The position numbers and the translations under genes were made by a program. Of a DNA stretch of 64,000 nt, positions 9,166 through 17,893 are shown piece after piece (the first letter of the stretch is position 1; the number at the start of each line of letters is the position of its first letter). Under the pieces are notes generated by a model. That model was not told the origin of the DNA, searched no databases, and worked only from the letters and a program-made list of their open reading frames with translations. This DNA comes from Nitrospira_D sp035465795 (GTDB lineage: Bacteria > Nitrospirota > Nitrospiria > Nitrospirales > Nitrospiraceae), in assembly GCF_049546785.1 (NCBI RefSeq), contig NZ_JBMWAN010000003.1, positions 310,001 to 374,000 of the forward strand, written 5' to 3'.

Positions 9166-10107
9166 ATGGCTCGACAGGGTCGGACGCATGCACAGCCTCG
9201 TCGGACAAGCAATCAGCGCCGGTTGGCCGCGGCGGTCGCCGGTCTCAAAGGGACGGTGCAGTTCGATGCGCCACTCAAAGACTATACCTCGTTCCGCATC
9301 GGGGGGCCGGCCGATGTACTTGTGGAGCCGGCTGATATTGACGATGTGGTGTGCCTCGTCCGGCAAACCAGGGCGCAGAAGCTTCCGCTCTTCGTGGTGG
9401 GAGGGACCAACCTCCTCATCCGGGACAAGGGCATCCGGGGGGTGGTGGTCAGCCTCGGGAGACTGCGCGCGATTAAAGAGGAGCCGGGGGCGGTCTTGTA
9501 TGCCGAAGGCGGGGTGGGGATGCCGACGCTCATCGGGTATGCCATCCGCCATTCGCTGGCGGGGTTGGAATGGGCGGCCGGTATTCCGGGAACAGTCGCT
9601 GGGTGCGTGGTCATGAATGCCGGGACCAGGCTGGGCGAAATGAAAGATTCAGTGAAAGCTGTGCGGCTCGTCAATATGCAGGGCGAGATCGTAGACCTGC
9701 CGGTCTCCGAGATCCCCTTTGCCTATCGGCGAGCGACGCTTCCGCCAGGGATTGTGGTGGGTGTGTGGCTGCAACTGAAGGCGGGCGTGCGAGCGGAGAT
9801 CGAGAAAGTCGTGAAAGACTATCTGCACTATCGCCGCGACACGCAGCCGCTGACGCTGCCGAGTGCCGGCTGTGTGTTCAAGAATCCTCCGAAGGACTCG
9901 GCGGGACGTGTCATTGATTCGGCCGGACTCAAAGGCGCGCAGGTCGGCGATGCGCAGGTGTCGGACAAGCATGCGAACTTTATCGTGAACCGGGGGCAGG
10001 CGAGCGCGAAGGATGTGCTGGCGCTGATCCGGAAGGTGCGTGCGGCGGTAACTCGGAAGACAGGCGTGAAGCTGGAACTGGAACTCAAGGTCGTCGGACA
10101 GGCTTAA
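9166..10107 (+). CDS. murB: UDP-N-acetylenolpyruvoylglucosamine reductase MurB
   Basis: FAD- and NADPH-dependent enzyme reducing the enolpyruvyl group to give UDP-MurNAc. The 313 residues show the FAD-binding motifs YTSFRIGGPADVLVEP and VGGTNLLIRDKGIRG, then GLEWAAGIPGTVAG, and the C-terminal LPSAGCVFKNP and SDKHANFIVN, fitting the shorter type I/II form. The ATG at 9166, right after murC, is preferred over an earlier in-frame codon inside murC. Confidence 0.95.
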   Translation: MARQGRTHAQPRRTSNQRRLAAAVAGLKGTVQFDAPLKDYTSFRIGGPADVLVEPADIDDVVCLVRQTRAQKLPLFVVGGTNLLIRDKGIRGVVVSLGRLRAIKEEPGAVLYAEGGVGMPTLIGYAIRHSLAGLEWAAGIPGTVAGCVVMNAGTRLGEMKDSVKAVRLVNMQGEIVDLPVSEIPFAYRRATLPPGIVVGVWLQLKAGVRAEIEKVVKDYLHYRRDTQPLTLPSAGCVFKNPPKDSAGRVIDSAGLKGAQVGDAQVSDKHANFIVNRGQASAKDVLALIRKVRAAVTRKTGVKLELELKVVGQA

Positions 10108-10112
10108 CGGAT

Positions 10113-10140
10113 GTGACGGGTGACGTGTGATGCGTGATGG
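10113..10140 (+). repeat. Array of four GTGANNN heptamers (plus orientation)
   Basis: Four consecutive 7-base units in the murB-ddl spacer: GTGACGG, GTGACGT, GTGATGC, GTGATGG. A matching array in the opposite orientation lies 33 bases downstream, so the pair forms an imperfect inverted repeat. Function unknown. Confidence 0.6.
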
Positions 10141-10172
10141 GCAGGTTGCCGGAATGAATCGACGTTCGACGC

Positions 10173-10199
10173 AGCACTCGTCACGGATCACCGATCACG
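10173..10199 (-). repeat. Array of GTGANNN heptamers (minus orientation)
   Basis: Read on the minus strand this is GTGATCG, GTGATCC, GTGACGA, GTGCTGC (last unit degenerate). It faces the plus-strand array at 10113-10140 and ends about ten bases before ddl. A transcript could fold the two arrays together. Confidence 0.55.
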
Positions 10200-10210
10200 A
10201 GGAATAACTT

Positions 10211-11197
10211 ATGGCGCAGACTGGTCGGTTAACACAGAAGCGGATAGGCGTCTTGATGGGCGGGCAATCGTCCGAGCGCGAGGTGTCGCTGCGTACCGGG
10301 CAGGCGGTGCATCAATCGCTGCTGCGCCGGGGGTATCAGGCGGTGGCCATCGACGTCGGTCCGCATCTGTTCCGGGATCTCACGGAGCACAAGATCCAGA
10401 TCGCCTTTCTGGCGCTGCACGGTCCGGGAGGAGAAGACGGCACCATTCAGGGATTTCTGGAGACGCTCGGGATCCCCTATACGGGGTCCGGCGTCCAGGC
10501 GAGCGCGGTCGGCATGCACAAAGTCACGACGAAAATCCTGGCCGCGTCGCAGGGGGTTCCCGTGCCGGGCGGTACGGCGGTGCGCCGGGGTGAACAGCCC
10601 TCACTGGCGATGGCGCTGAAAGCGGCGAAGCTGAAGCTGCCGGTGGTGGTGAAGCCGGCCTCGCAGGGATCCACGATCGGCGTCACGATCGTGCGCAAGC
10701 CGGCGCAATGGAAACCGGCGCTCGCGCTGGCCCATCGCTATGATCCGGACGCGATGGTGGAAGCCTATATCCCGGGTCATGAAATCACGGTGTCGATCCT
10801 CGGCGGACCGGAGGGACAGGTGGCGGTGTTGCCTGCGGTGGAAATCGTCGCCCCGGACGGGTTCTACGATTTTTCCGCAAAGTATCAAAAAGGGAAAACG
10901 CAGTATCTCTGTCCGGCTCCGCTCCCGGCCAGGATTGCCAAGCAGGTTGCCGAACTCGGACAGAGGACGTACGAAGCATTGGGGTGCGAAGGGGCGGCGC
11001 GGGTGGACTTTCGTATTACGCCTCGCGGCAAACCCTATATGTTGGAGATCAACACGGTGCCTGGCATGACGGAGACGAGTCTGTTGCCGATGGCTGCAGG
11101 GCAAGCGGGACTGAACTATGACGCCTTGGTCGAACGTATCCTGCAATCGGCGCTCGACCGCGCGGCGCGGATGAGCGGCGGGACTCAAGAGGTATGA
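10211..11197 (+). CDS. ddl: D-alanine:D-alanine ligase
   Basis: ATP-grasp enzyme making the D-Ala-D-Ala dipeptide used by MurF. The 328 residues start with the family pattern KRIGVLMGGQSSEREVSLRT, continue with LHGPGGEDGTIQGFLE and PYTGSGVQASA, then the ATP-grasp core (VVKPASQGSTIG) and the metal/substrate site MLEINTVPGMTETSLLP. A weak GAGGAAT precedes the ATG. The stop overlaps ftsQ by ATGA. Confidence 0.95.
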   Translation: MAQTGRLTQKRIGVLMGGQSSEREVSLRTGQAVHQSLLRRGYQAVAIDVGPHLFRDLTEHKIQIAFLALHGPGGEDGTIQGFLETLGIPYTGSGVQASAVGMHKVTTKILAASQGVPVPGGTAVRRGEQPSLAMALKAAKLKLPVVVKPASQGSTIGVTIVRKPAQWKPALALAHRYDPDAMVEAYIPGHEITVSILGGPEGQVAVLPAVEIVAPDGFYDFSAKYQKGKTQYLCPAPLPARIAKQVAELGQRTYEALGCEGAARVDFRITPRGKPYMLEINTVPGMTETSLLPMAAGQAGLNYDALVERILQSALDRAARMSGGTQEV

Positions 11198-12075
11198 ATA
11201 TGAGGCGGTGGGCGGTGAGACGACAACAGCCGCATGGGCCGGCGGGACTGCGGCAGAATCAGTGGAAAGGTGAGCGTGCGGAGTCCGCTGCAAAACAGGA
11301 GCGGGTGGCACGCCGCGCTCAAGCCTGGGCAAAAGGCCGGACACTGCTTCGCCGGGGTGCTATCGCGGCCGGCGCGGGGCTGGCAGGATGGGCCATCGTG
11401 GCCGGTCTGAACTATGCGGGCCCGATGATGCAGCGGTGGCTGGAAGTCAAAACGGTGACGGTCGAGGGGCTGCATCGTATCCCCCGGCAGCAAGTGTTGG
11501 CGCAGGTGGATCTTCAGCCGGGTACGCCGCTTCACCACGTCGTGACGGAGAAGATCAAGGAACGAGTGGAGTTGCATCCCTGGGTCAAGGAAGCGGACGT
11601 GACGCGTGTCCCGTTTCATGAACTCCGTATCTCCGTCGTCGAGCGGACGCCGGCGGCCGTGATTCACTCCGGGACTGAAAATTATCTGAGCGACGACGAA
11701 GGGCATGTGCTGGCGAAACTGGGGCAGGAAGACGAGGGCGCCCTGCCGATGGTGACCGGCATTGATCCGAAGGGGCTGGCGCAGGGTGATGCCGCGGTGC
11801 GGCATGCGGTGAAGTCCGGGATCGAACTGGCCAAATTGGTGGGGAATACGCTTGACGGCCGGCTGCAAGTCAACGCCGCCAATCCGGCGAATCTGGTGGC
11901 CTCTGTCCGGGGGGTTCAGTTTCAATTCGGCCAGGACGCTCTCAGCGATCAATGGGAGCGGTTTCGGCGGGTCAAGCCGTCGTTGAAGACGCTGACCTTT
12001 GACGGGCAGAGCCATGGCGCCAACGAAGTCGATCTGCGCTATGAAAATCGAGTGATTGTGCGGGAAAGGGGGTGA
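11194..12075 (+). CDS. ftsQ: Cell division protein FtsQ
   Basis: Bitopic division protein linking cytoplasmic and periplasmic parts of the divisome. The basic cytoplasmic N-terminus of about 55 residues is rich in Arg and Gln, followed by one membrane helix around residues 52-72 (GAIAAGAGLAGWAIVAGL) and a periplasmic POTRA domain with VKTVTVEGLHRIPRQQVL. The FtsQ beta domain follows. Position between ddl and ftsA is canonical. The 293 residues are within family range. Confidence 0.9.
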   Translation: MNMRRWAVRRQQPHGPAGLRQNQWKGERAESAAKQERVARRAQAWAKGRTLLRRGAIAAGAGLAGWAIVAGLNYAGPMMQRWLEVKTVTVEGLHRIPRQQVLAQVDLQPGTPLHHVVTEKIKERVELHPWVKEADVTRVPFHELRISVVERTPAAVIHSGTENYLSDDEGHVLAKLGQEDEGALPMVTGIDPKGLAQGDAAVRHAVKSGIELAKLVGNTLDGRLQVNAANPANLVASVRGVQFQFGQDALSDQWERFRRVKPSLKTLTFDGQSHGANEVDLRYENRVIVRERG

Positions 12076-12080
12076 TCGCG

Positions 12081-13313
12081 GTGTCGAAACGGGATCAAAT
12101 CCTTGTCGGGCTGGATATCGGGACAACCAAGATTTGCGCCATCGTCGCTGAAGTGACGGATGCCGGAGCGCTGAACATCATCGGGGTGGGATCGAGCCCG
12201 TCCCGCGGCTTGCGCAAAGGGGTCGTCGTCGATATCGAGAGCACAGTGGAGTCGATTAAGAAGGCGGTGGAAGAGGCCGAACTCATGGCGGCGGTGCAGA
12301 TCAACTCAGTGTATACGGGGATCGCCGGCAGCCACATCTCCGCAGAGAATTGCAAAGGGGTGGTGGCGCTGAAGAAGAGCGAGGTCACGCGCGAAGATAT
12401 CCATCGGGCGATCGAGAGCGCGCGGACGCTGGCGGTGATTCCGCATGAGCGGCGCATCCTGCATGTGTTGCCGAGGGAATTCATGGTGGACGGGCAGGAA
12501 GGCGTGCGCGAGCCGCTGGGCCTCTCCGGGAACCGGCTCGAAGTCAACGTGCACGTGATCACCGGCGCGGTGACGTCCGCGCAGAACATTATCAAGAGCG
12601 TAAACCGCGCGGGGCTCGATGTGGTGGACATCATTCTGCAGCCCCTGGCCTCCAGCGAGGCGGTGCTCAGCCAGGAAGAGCGCGACCTGGGGGTGGCGAT
12701 GGTGGATCTGGGCGGCGGCACAACCGATCTGGCCATCTTCCTCGACGGGAGCATCCGCCATTCGGCGGTGCTGCCGATCGGCGGACAGAACCTCACGAAG
12801 GATCTGGCGATCGGGCTCCTGACCTCGCAGACCGAAGCCGAGAAAATCAAAATGCAGCAGGGCATCGCCAGGACCGAGTTGATCACCGGGGATGCCATGG
12901 TCGAGGTGCCTTCGGTGGGCGATCGTCCGGCGCGGACCTTTTCTCGCCGGGACATCGCCGAGATTCTTGAGCCGCGCGTGGAGGAGATGTTCGACCTGGT
13001 CCGCCGGGAGATCGCGCGCGCCGGGTATGAAGGGATGCTGGGCGCGGGCGTGGTGATTACGGGGGGCACGTCGTTGCTCGAGGGGATGCCGGATGCGGCG
13101 GAGAAAGTGTTGAACCTGCCGGCCCGGCGGGGGACGCCGTCCGGTGTCGGCGGACTGCGGGATATTGTGACGCATCCCAGTTATGCGACGGGTGTGGGGC
13201 TGCTATTGCACGCCCGCCGTCATGCGGAAGAATTGGAAACGGCCGGCCTGCGCAACGGCGGTCCATGGACCAAGGTGGTGGGGTGGACGAAACGGGTGTT
13301 CGAGGTGTTTTAG
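12081..13313 (+). CDS. ftsA: Cell division protein FtsA
   Basis: Actin-like ATPase that tethers FtsZ to the membrane. The start MSKRDQILVGLDIGTTKICA matches the family and is preceded by GGGGGTGATC, an excellent match to the 16S anti-Shine-Dalgarno sequence, so the GTG at 12081 is preferred over the GTG at 12072. Phosphate loops LDIGTTK and VDLGGGTTDLAIF and the adenosine motif GVVITGGTSLLEGM are present. The C-terminus ends in a probable amphipathic helix (WTKVVGWTKRVFEVF). Followed by ftsZ after 53 bases. Confidence 0.95.
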   Translation: MSKRDQILVGLDIGTTKICAIVAEVTDAGALNIIGVGSSPSRGLRKGVVVDIESTVESIKKAVEEAELMAAVQINSVYTGIAGSHISAENCKGVVALKKSEVTREDIHRAIESARTLAVIPHERRILHVLPREFMVDGQEGVREPLGLSGNRLEVNVHVITGAVTSAQNIIKSVNRAGLDVVDIILQPLASSEAVLSQEERDLGVAMVDLGGGTTDLAIFLDGSIRHSAVLPIGGQNLTKDLAIGLLTSQTEAEKIKMQQGIARTELITGDAMVEVPSVGDRPARTFSRRDIAEILEPRVEEMFDLVRREIARAGYEGMLGAGVVITGGTSLLEGMPDAAEKVLNLPARRGTPSGVGGLRDIVTHPSYATGVGLLLHARRHAEELETAGLRNGGPWTKVVGWTKRVFEVF

Positions 13314-13366
13314 GTTTCGCGCGCGGCATGGGGCCGCTCAGCGATCAGATGTGAGGAGGTGCCGCC

Positions 13367-14566
13367 ATGTTCTCATTCCAGGAAGATGTGCTGTTGCCGG
13401 TCCGGATCAAGGTGATCGGAGTCGGCGGAGGGGGTTGCAACGCGGTCAACACGATGATCAGTTCGGGACTGGCCCGGGTGGATTTCATCGCGGCCAACAC
13501 GGACCTGCAGGCGCTCGACCGGTCGATGGCGCCTTATAAGATCCAGTTGGGGCCGGAGCGGACGCGGGGATTGGGCGCGGGCGCGAAGCCGGAAATCGGG
13601 AAAGATGCGGCGCTCGAGAGCAAAGACCATATCCGTGAATGCCTGGAAGGCGCGGACATGGTGTTCGTGACGGCCGGCATGGGCGGCGGCACCGGCACCG
13701 GCGCCGCGCCGATCGTGGCGAGCATTGCGCGGGAACAGGGCATCCTGACCGTCGGCGTGGTCACGAAGCCGTTTCAATACGAAGGCCAGCGGCGTCACAA
13801 GCATGCGGAGGAGGGGATTCGCGATCTCCGCCGTCATGTCGATACGCTCCTGGTGATTCCGAATCAGCGGCTGCTCGGCATCGTCGATAAGTCGACGCCG
13901 CTGCTCGAAGCGTTCAAAGTGGCCGACGATGTCTTGCGGCAGGCGATCCAGGGGATTGCCGATGTGATTACGACGACCGGCCATGTCAACGTCGACTTTG
14001 CCGACGTGCGCACGGTCATGTCGCATACGGGTCGGGCGGTGATGGGAATGGGGATTGCGCGCGGGACGAATCGCGCGATCGAAGCGGCGCAAAAAGCCAT
14101 CTGCAGTCCCTTGCTTGAAGAAGGCACGGTGCAGGGGGCGCGCGGGGTGTTGCTGAATATCACGGGCGGTCCGAACATGTCGCTGCACGAAATTGAAGAG
14201 GCGGCGTCGATTATCCAGCAGACGGCCGATGCCGAGGCGAACATCATCGTCGGTCAGGTGATCAACCCGGATATGGGCGACGATCTGGTGGTGACGGTGA
14301 TCGCCACGGGCTTTGAAACCGAGGAAGAGATGGCGGCGATGGCGATCAGCCCGGAACGAGTGGCGGTTCGGACTCCCAAGCCCGTTCAACCAGTCTTGAC
14401 TGGTGTGGGTGTCGGGGCAGCGGCTGCGGCCGAGCGTCCGATGAAAGACCTTGATCGTCCGACCTATCTTCGCCGGCTGGCCGAATCCCGGGAAGCCATC
14501 GATCGTGCGCTGGTGGCCGAGGATGAATGGGATGTGCCGACATTTCTCCGGAAGCAGGCGGACTAA
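13367..14566 (+). CDS. ftsZ: Cell division GTPase FtsZ
   Basis: Tubulin-like GTPase forming the Z ring. The strong site GAGGAGGTG precedes the ATG. Motifs: VGGGGCNAVNTM near the N-terminus, the GTP signature GMGGGTGTGAAP near residue 105, and synergy loop residues in the C-terminal half. A variable linker leads to the C-terminal peptide DVPTFLRKQAD, which binds FtsA. The 399-residue length is typical. Confidence 0.98.
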   Translation: MFSFQEDVLLPVRIKVIGVGGGGCNAVNTMISSGLARVDFIAANTDLQALDRSMAPYKIQLGPERTRGLGAGAKPEIGKDAALESKDHIRECLEGADMVFVTAGMGGGTGTGAAPIVASIAREQGILTVGVVTKPFQYEGQRRHKHAEEGIRDLRRHVDTLLVIPNQRLLGIVDKSTPLLEAFKVADDVLRQAIQGIADVITTTGHVNVDFADVRTVMSHTGRAVMGMGIARGTNRAIEAAQKAICSPLLEEGTVQGARGVLLNITGGPNMSLHEIEEAASIIQQTADAEANIIVGQVINPDMGDDLVVTVIATGFETEEEMAAMAISPERVAVRTPKPVQPVLTGVGVGAAAAAERPMKDLDRPTYLRRLAESREAIDRALVAEDEWDVPTFLRKQAD

Positions 14567-14605
14567 CGGGACCGTTGTGCGGTTCGGAGGACCACGGAGC
14601 CTCGT

Positions 14606-15346
14606 ATGGTGAATGCGCCTGTCATTACGGTGCCTGCATTTGCGCCGGCTCGGAGCGGCGTCAGGCATTTTTTCGGAACGCGGCGTCACGCGTCGGCGCT
14701 GCGCCTGGGGACAGGGATGCCCGTGCGCGCAACGGGAGGCCGCGCGCGCGCGTCGTGGCTGCTGTCCGTGAAGCAAGTGCATGGGACCGACGCGCTGGTG
14801 GTGGACCGTCCGCTGGCCGAAGCGGATCGCTTTGAAGGCGGCTGGGATGCCTTGGTGACGGACCAGCCCGGGACAATGGTGGCGGTCCGAACGGCGGACT
14901 GTGTGCCGGTCCTGGTCCATGATGCCCGGCGGCGGGTCGTGGCGGCGATTCACGCCGGCTGGCGCGGGGCGGTGGCCGGGATTGTGCCGAAAACACTCGA
15001 GCTGATGCGGGCGCGATTCAACGCGGATCCGGACTCGTTGCATGTCAGCATCGGACCCTCGGCCGGTGTGTGCTGTTATGAGGTGGATGAGCCGGTCCTC
15101 GATCAGGTGCGAGAGCGGTTCCCCTGGTGGGAGGCCGTGCTGCGCGACCATCGCGAGCGCACCGCACACCTCGATCTGAAGGCGTTGATCAGGCGGCAGG
15201 TGCAGGACTACGGGATTGACCCCGAGCGCGTGACGAGCGTGAATTTGTGCACGATCTGCCATGAGGATTTGTTTTTCTCGTATCGCCGGGAAGGGAAAGT
15301 GCTGGGGACGATGGTGAGCGCCGTTGGATTGGCGCCGATTCGCTAG
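14606..15346 (+). CDS. pgeF: Purine nucleoside phosphorylase / laccase-domain protein (YfiH/YlmD)
   Basis: Cytoplasmic laccase-domain enzyme of the YfiH family, members of which act on adenosine/inosine or remove misincorporated residues from peptidoglycan precursors. Visible metal-site motifs are VKQVHGTDAL, RTADCVPVLVHD, AAIHAGWRGAVAGI and the C-terminal NLCTICHEDLFFSYRREG. The 246 residues are typical. It follows ftsZ as ylmD does in Firmicutes. The exact physiological substrate cannot be told from sequence. Confidence 0.9.
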   Translation: MVNAPVITVPAFAPARSGVRHFFGTRRHASALRLGTGMPVRATGGRARASWLLSVKQVHGTDALVVDRPLAEADRFEGGWDALVTDQPGTMVAVRTADCVPVLVHDARRRVVAAIHAGWRGAVAGIVPKTLELMRARFNADPDSLHVSIGPSAGVCCYEVDEPVLDQVRERFPWWEAVLRDHRERTAHLDLKALIRRQVQDYGIDPERVTSVNLCTICHEDLFFSYRREGKVLGTMVSAVGLAPIR

Positions 15347-15442
15347 CGGCACGAAGCCCCTGCCAATTCCCCGGGCCTTCCGTTAGAATGGCGGCAGCGG
15401 ACAAGATGGTCGGGCTATGGATGGTACGGTATCACGGGGACC

Positions 15443-16153
15443 ATGGAGCCGGAGAACGCGGATTCCGTTGGCGAGCGTGTGCGGCTGGTACTTGGGAACA
15501 TCCGTCACGCGGCGGAGCGAGCCGGACGGCTTCCGGAGAGTGTCCGGCTCGTCGCGGCCACCAAAACGGTTTCTGTGGAGCGGATTCAGGAAGGGATTGC
15601 CGCGGGGCTCTGTCTCCTGGGTGAAAACCGGATGCAGGAAGCTCTGGCGAAGATGGAGCGTCTGCGAGACGCGTCTGTGCGGTGGCACTTTATCGGCCAA
15701 CTGCAGCGCCGCAAGGTGCGATCGGTCATCGGTCTCTTTGATGTCATTCATTCCGTGGATTCTGTCGAGCTGGCGCAGGAAATCGATCGGCGCGCGGGTC
15801 AGGCAGGCATCACGCAGGCGATTCTCTTGGAAGTCAACATGGGTGGCGAAGCAACCAAAGCGGGTTTTCATCCCGATGAGATTGTCGACCAGATCCCGAC
15901 GCTGGGCGCCATGCCTCATCTCCGGATACAAGGGTTGATGACGATTCCTCCCCCGACCCCTGAGCCTGAGCAGGCGCGTTCCTATTTCCGCGGTTTGCGG
16001 GAACTGGCGGGCCGGATCGCCGATCAACGAGTCGCCGCTGTGACGATGCAGGAACTTTCTATGGGCATGTCGCACGATTACGAGGTCGCCATTGAAGAGG
16101 GGGCGACGCTCGTTCGCGTCGGAACGGCGATTTTTGGTGCGCGGCATGTCTAA
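15443..16153 (+). CDS. PLP homeostasis protein YggS/YlmE
   Basis: Pyridoxal-5'-phosphate-binding alanine-racemase-fold protein (PLPBP/COG0325) that buffers PLP and amino-acid pools. The lysine that binds PLP is in LVAATKTVSVERI; GENRMQEA, WHFIGQLQRRK, GLMTIPPP and SMGMSHDYEVAIEEGATLVRVG are the family blocks. The 236 residues match. The stop lies 5 bases inside proC, suggesting coupling. Confidence 0.93.
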   Translation: MEPENADSVGERVRLVLGNIRHAAERAGRLPESVRLVAATKTVSVERIQEGIAAGLCLLGENRMQEALAKMERLRDASVRWHFIGQLQRRKVRSVIGLFDVIHSVDSVELAQEIDRRAGQAGITQAILLEVNMGGEATKAGFHPDEIVDQIPTLGAMPHLRIQGLMTIPPPTPEPEQARSYFRGLRELAGRIADQRVAAVTMQELSMGMSHDYEVAIEEGATLVRVGTAIFGARHV

Positions 16154-16964
16154 GGGAACGCTCACGCAGAAACTGGCCTTTGTGGGCGGCGGCCAGATGG
16201 CCGAAGCTTTGGTCGGCGGATTGATCGCGGCGAACCTCTGTGTTCCCGAGCAGATCTGGGCCACGGATCCGGTTGCCGACCGGCTCGATGTGCTCAAGCG
16301 CCAGTATGGGATTCGTGTGGGGCAGTCCAATCGGGACGCGCTGTTGTGGGCCGATATTGTGGTGCTTGCGGTGAAGCCGCAGGTCCTTGATGCAGTGTTG
16401 AAAGACGCTCCGGTTGAGATTCAGAAGACGCTTGTGCTGTCCGTGGCGGCCGGGATTCCCATCCGCAGTATCGCGGAGAAGTGCGGGGCCGGAACCAAGG
16501 TTATCCGGGCGATGCCGAACACCCCAGCCATGGTTCGCGAGGGGATGACCGCCCTGGCAATCGGAGCCGGCGTGTCGGATGCCGAGGCGGCTACCGCGCG
16601 AATGATCTTCGAGTCGGTCGGCAAGGTGATTGCGGTCGAAGAGCGGCTTATGGATGCGGTGACGGGGTTGAGCGGCAGCGGACCGGCGTATGTTTTTCTC
16701 GCGATCGAGGCGCTGGCGGATGGCGGCGTGAAAATGGGGCTTCCCCGGGGAACCGCGGAACTCCTGGCCGCGCAGACCGTCCTGGGCGCGGCCAAGATGG
16801 TGCTGGAAACCGGTGAACACCCGGCCAGACTCAAAGATCGTGTGGCCTCCCCGGGAGGAACGACGATTGCCGGATTGCATCGGCTGGAGGCGGGTGGATT
16901 GCGCGCGACGCTCATCGATGCGGTTGAAACGGCGACCAAGCGGTCGCAGGAGTTGGGACGCTGA
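16146..16964 (+). CDS. proC: Pyrroline-5-carboxylate reductase
   Basis: Last enzyme of proline synthesis, NAD(P)H-dependent. The Rossmann motif KLAFVGGGQMAEALVGG is at the N-terminus, then VLAVKPQ, RAMPNTPAMVREGM, VTGLSGSGPAYVF and the C-terminal DRVASPGGTTIAGLHRLE. The ATG at 16146 overlaps yggS by 8 bases and gives 272 residues; upstream codons add an unconserved tail. It occupies the place where sepF (ylmF) would sit in Gram-positive clusters. Confidence 0.95.
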   Translation: MSKGTLTQKLAFVGGGQMAEALVGGLIAANLCVPEQIWATDPVADRLDVLKRQYGIRVGQSNRDALLWADIVVLAVKPQVLDAVLKDAPVEIQKTLVLSVAAGIPIRSIAEKCGAGTKVIRAMPNTPAMVREGMTALAIGAGVSDAEAATARMIFESVGKVIAVEERLMDAVTGLSGSGPAYVFLAIEALADGGVKMGLPRGTAELLAAQTVLGAAKMVLETGEHPARLKDRVASPGGTTIAGLHRLEAGGLRATLIDAVETATKRSQELGR

Positions 16965-17260
16965 TGTTTGTGCTTCGCAATGTGTTGCTCGGAGCGGCCA
17001 CGGTCCTCGACTATGTCCTCTGGTTGTACATGTGGATTATTATCGCGCGGGCGTTGATTTCGTGGGTCAACCCCGATCCGTGGAACCCGATTGTCCAATT
17101 CTTAAGTCGGGCGACGGAGCCGGTGCTGGAGCCGATCCGACGCTGGATAGGCTGGCGGATGGGCATCGATCTGTCGCCGATCATCGCGATTCTGCTGTTG
17201 ACGTTTCTCCAGTTTGCGGTCGTGCAGTCGCTGAAAGATCTCGCGTTGCAGATGAATTGA
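16964..17260 (+). CDS. YggT family membrane protein (YlmG-like)
   Basis: 98-residue protein with two hydrophobic segments (about residues 8-33 and 66-88) separated by SWVNPDPWNPIVQFLSRATEP, the family signature. YggT/YlmG proteins are linked to cell division, osmotic response or nucleoid distribution in other organisms; the mechanism is not established. Its ATG overlaps the proC stop by ATGA. Located next to divIVA, as in the Gram-positive ylm operon. Confidence 0.9.
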   Translation: MFVLRNVLLGAATVLDYVLWLYMWIIIARALISWVNPDPWNPIVQFLSRATEPVLEPIRRWIGWRMGIDLSPIIAILLLTFLQFAVVQSLKDLALQMN

Positions 17261-17281
17261 TTCAACGAATGGGGGGGCGCC

Positions 17282-17794
17282 ATGCATCTCACACCGCTCG
17301 ACATTCAGCAGATGGTCTTCCGGACGAAGTTTCGCGGCTATGACCGTGAGGAAGTGAACCGGTTTCTCGAAGAGCTCGCGCAGACCGTTGAGGCGCTCAA
17401 CCGGGATAACGCACAGTTGCGGGAGCGGATGGCGATGGCCGAGCAGCAGGTATCCGAGTTGAAACGGACGGAAACCACGTTGACGAGCACGCTGGTGGCG
17501 GCGCAATCGCTGGCGGAGGATGTGAAACGAAGCGCCCAGCGCGAGGCGGAGTTGGTACTCAAAGAGGCGGAATTCAAAGCCGGCGAGATCCTCCGCCAGG
17601 CCCGCGTTGAATTGACCGACACGCAGCGGGATCTTTCGCAGTTACAGAAGCAGCGGTTTCTGATGCTGGAACGGATGCGCGCGACGCTCCATACCTTTGA
17701 GCGCATGCTTGATGTGGAGGCCGCCGAGGCCTACCAGGACAGCGCCGCGATGCCGGAAGAGAAGATGGAAGGGGAGTCGAGCCCCGCGAGGTAG
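17282..17794 (+). CDS. divIVA: DivIVA domain protein
   Basis: Coiled-coil polar/septal organiser. The N-terminal membrane-binding domain is clear: LTPLDIQQMVFRTKFRGYDREEVNRFL (split here as LTPLDIQQMVF and FRGYDREEVNRFL). Residues 35-145 are a long heptad-type coiled coil rich in Gln, Glu and Arg, and the tail is short and acidic. The 170 residues are typical. A GGGGGG run precedes the ATG. DivIVA next to yggT suggests a role in division or polar growth here. Confidence 0.9.
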   Translation: MHLTPLDIQQMVFRTKFRGYDREEVNRFLEELAQTVEALNRDNAQLRERMAMAEQQVSELKRTETTLTSTLVAAQSLAEDVKRSAQREAELVLKEAEFKAGEILRQARVELTDTQRDLSQLQKQRFLMLERMRATLHTFERMLDVEAAEAYQDSAAMPEEKMEGESSPAR

Positions 17795-17893
17795 CGGCCC
17801 TGCGAAGCTTCAGGCGCCCCGGTGTCCTTTTTCCGGATGCTGTGCGTGACGTGCCTTGCAGCGCCTCTCGCCCGAGTGAGTGATCTGCCCATC

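Noticed and set aside
7800..9212. Open frame of 470 codons on the minus strand opposite murC.
   Set aside because: No domain or ribosome binding site; murC on the plus strand explains the coding signal.
13373..15352. Open frame of 659 codons on the minus strand.
   Set aside because: It is antisense to ftsZ and pgeF, both certain genes; it has His/Arg-rich, low-quality sequence typical of a GC-rich shadow frame.
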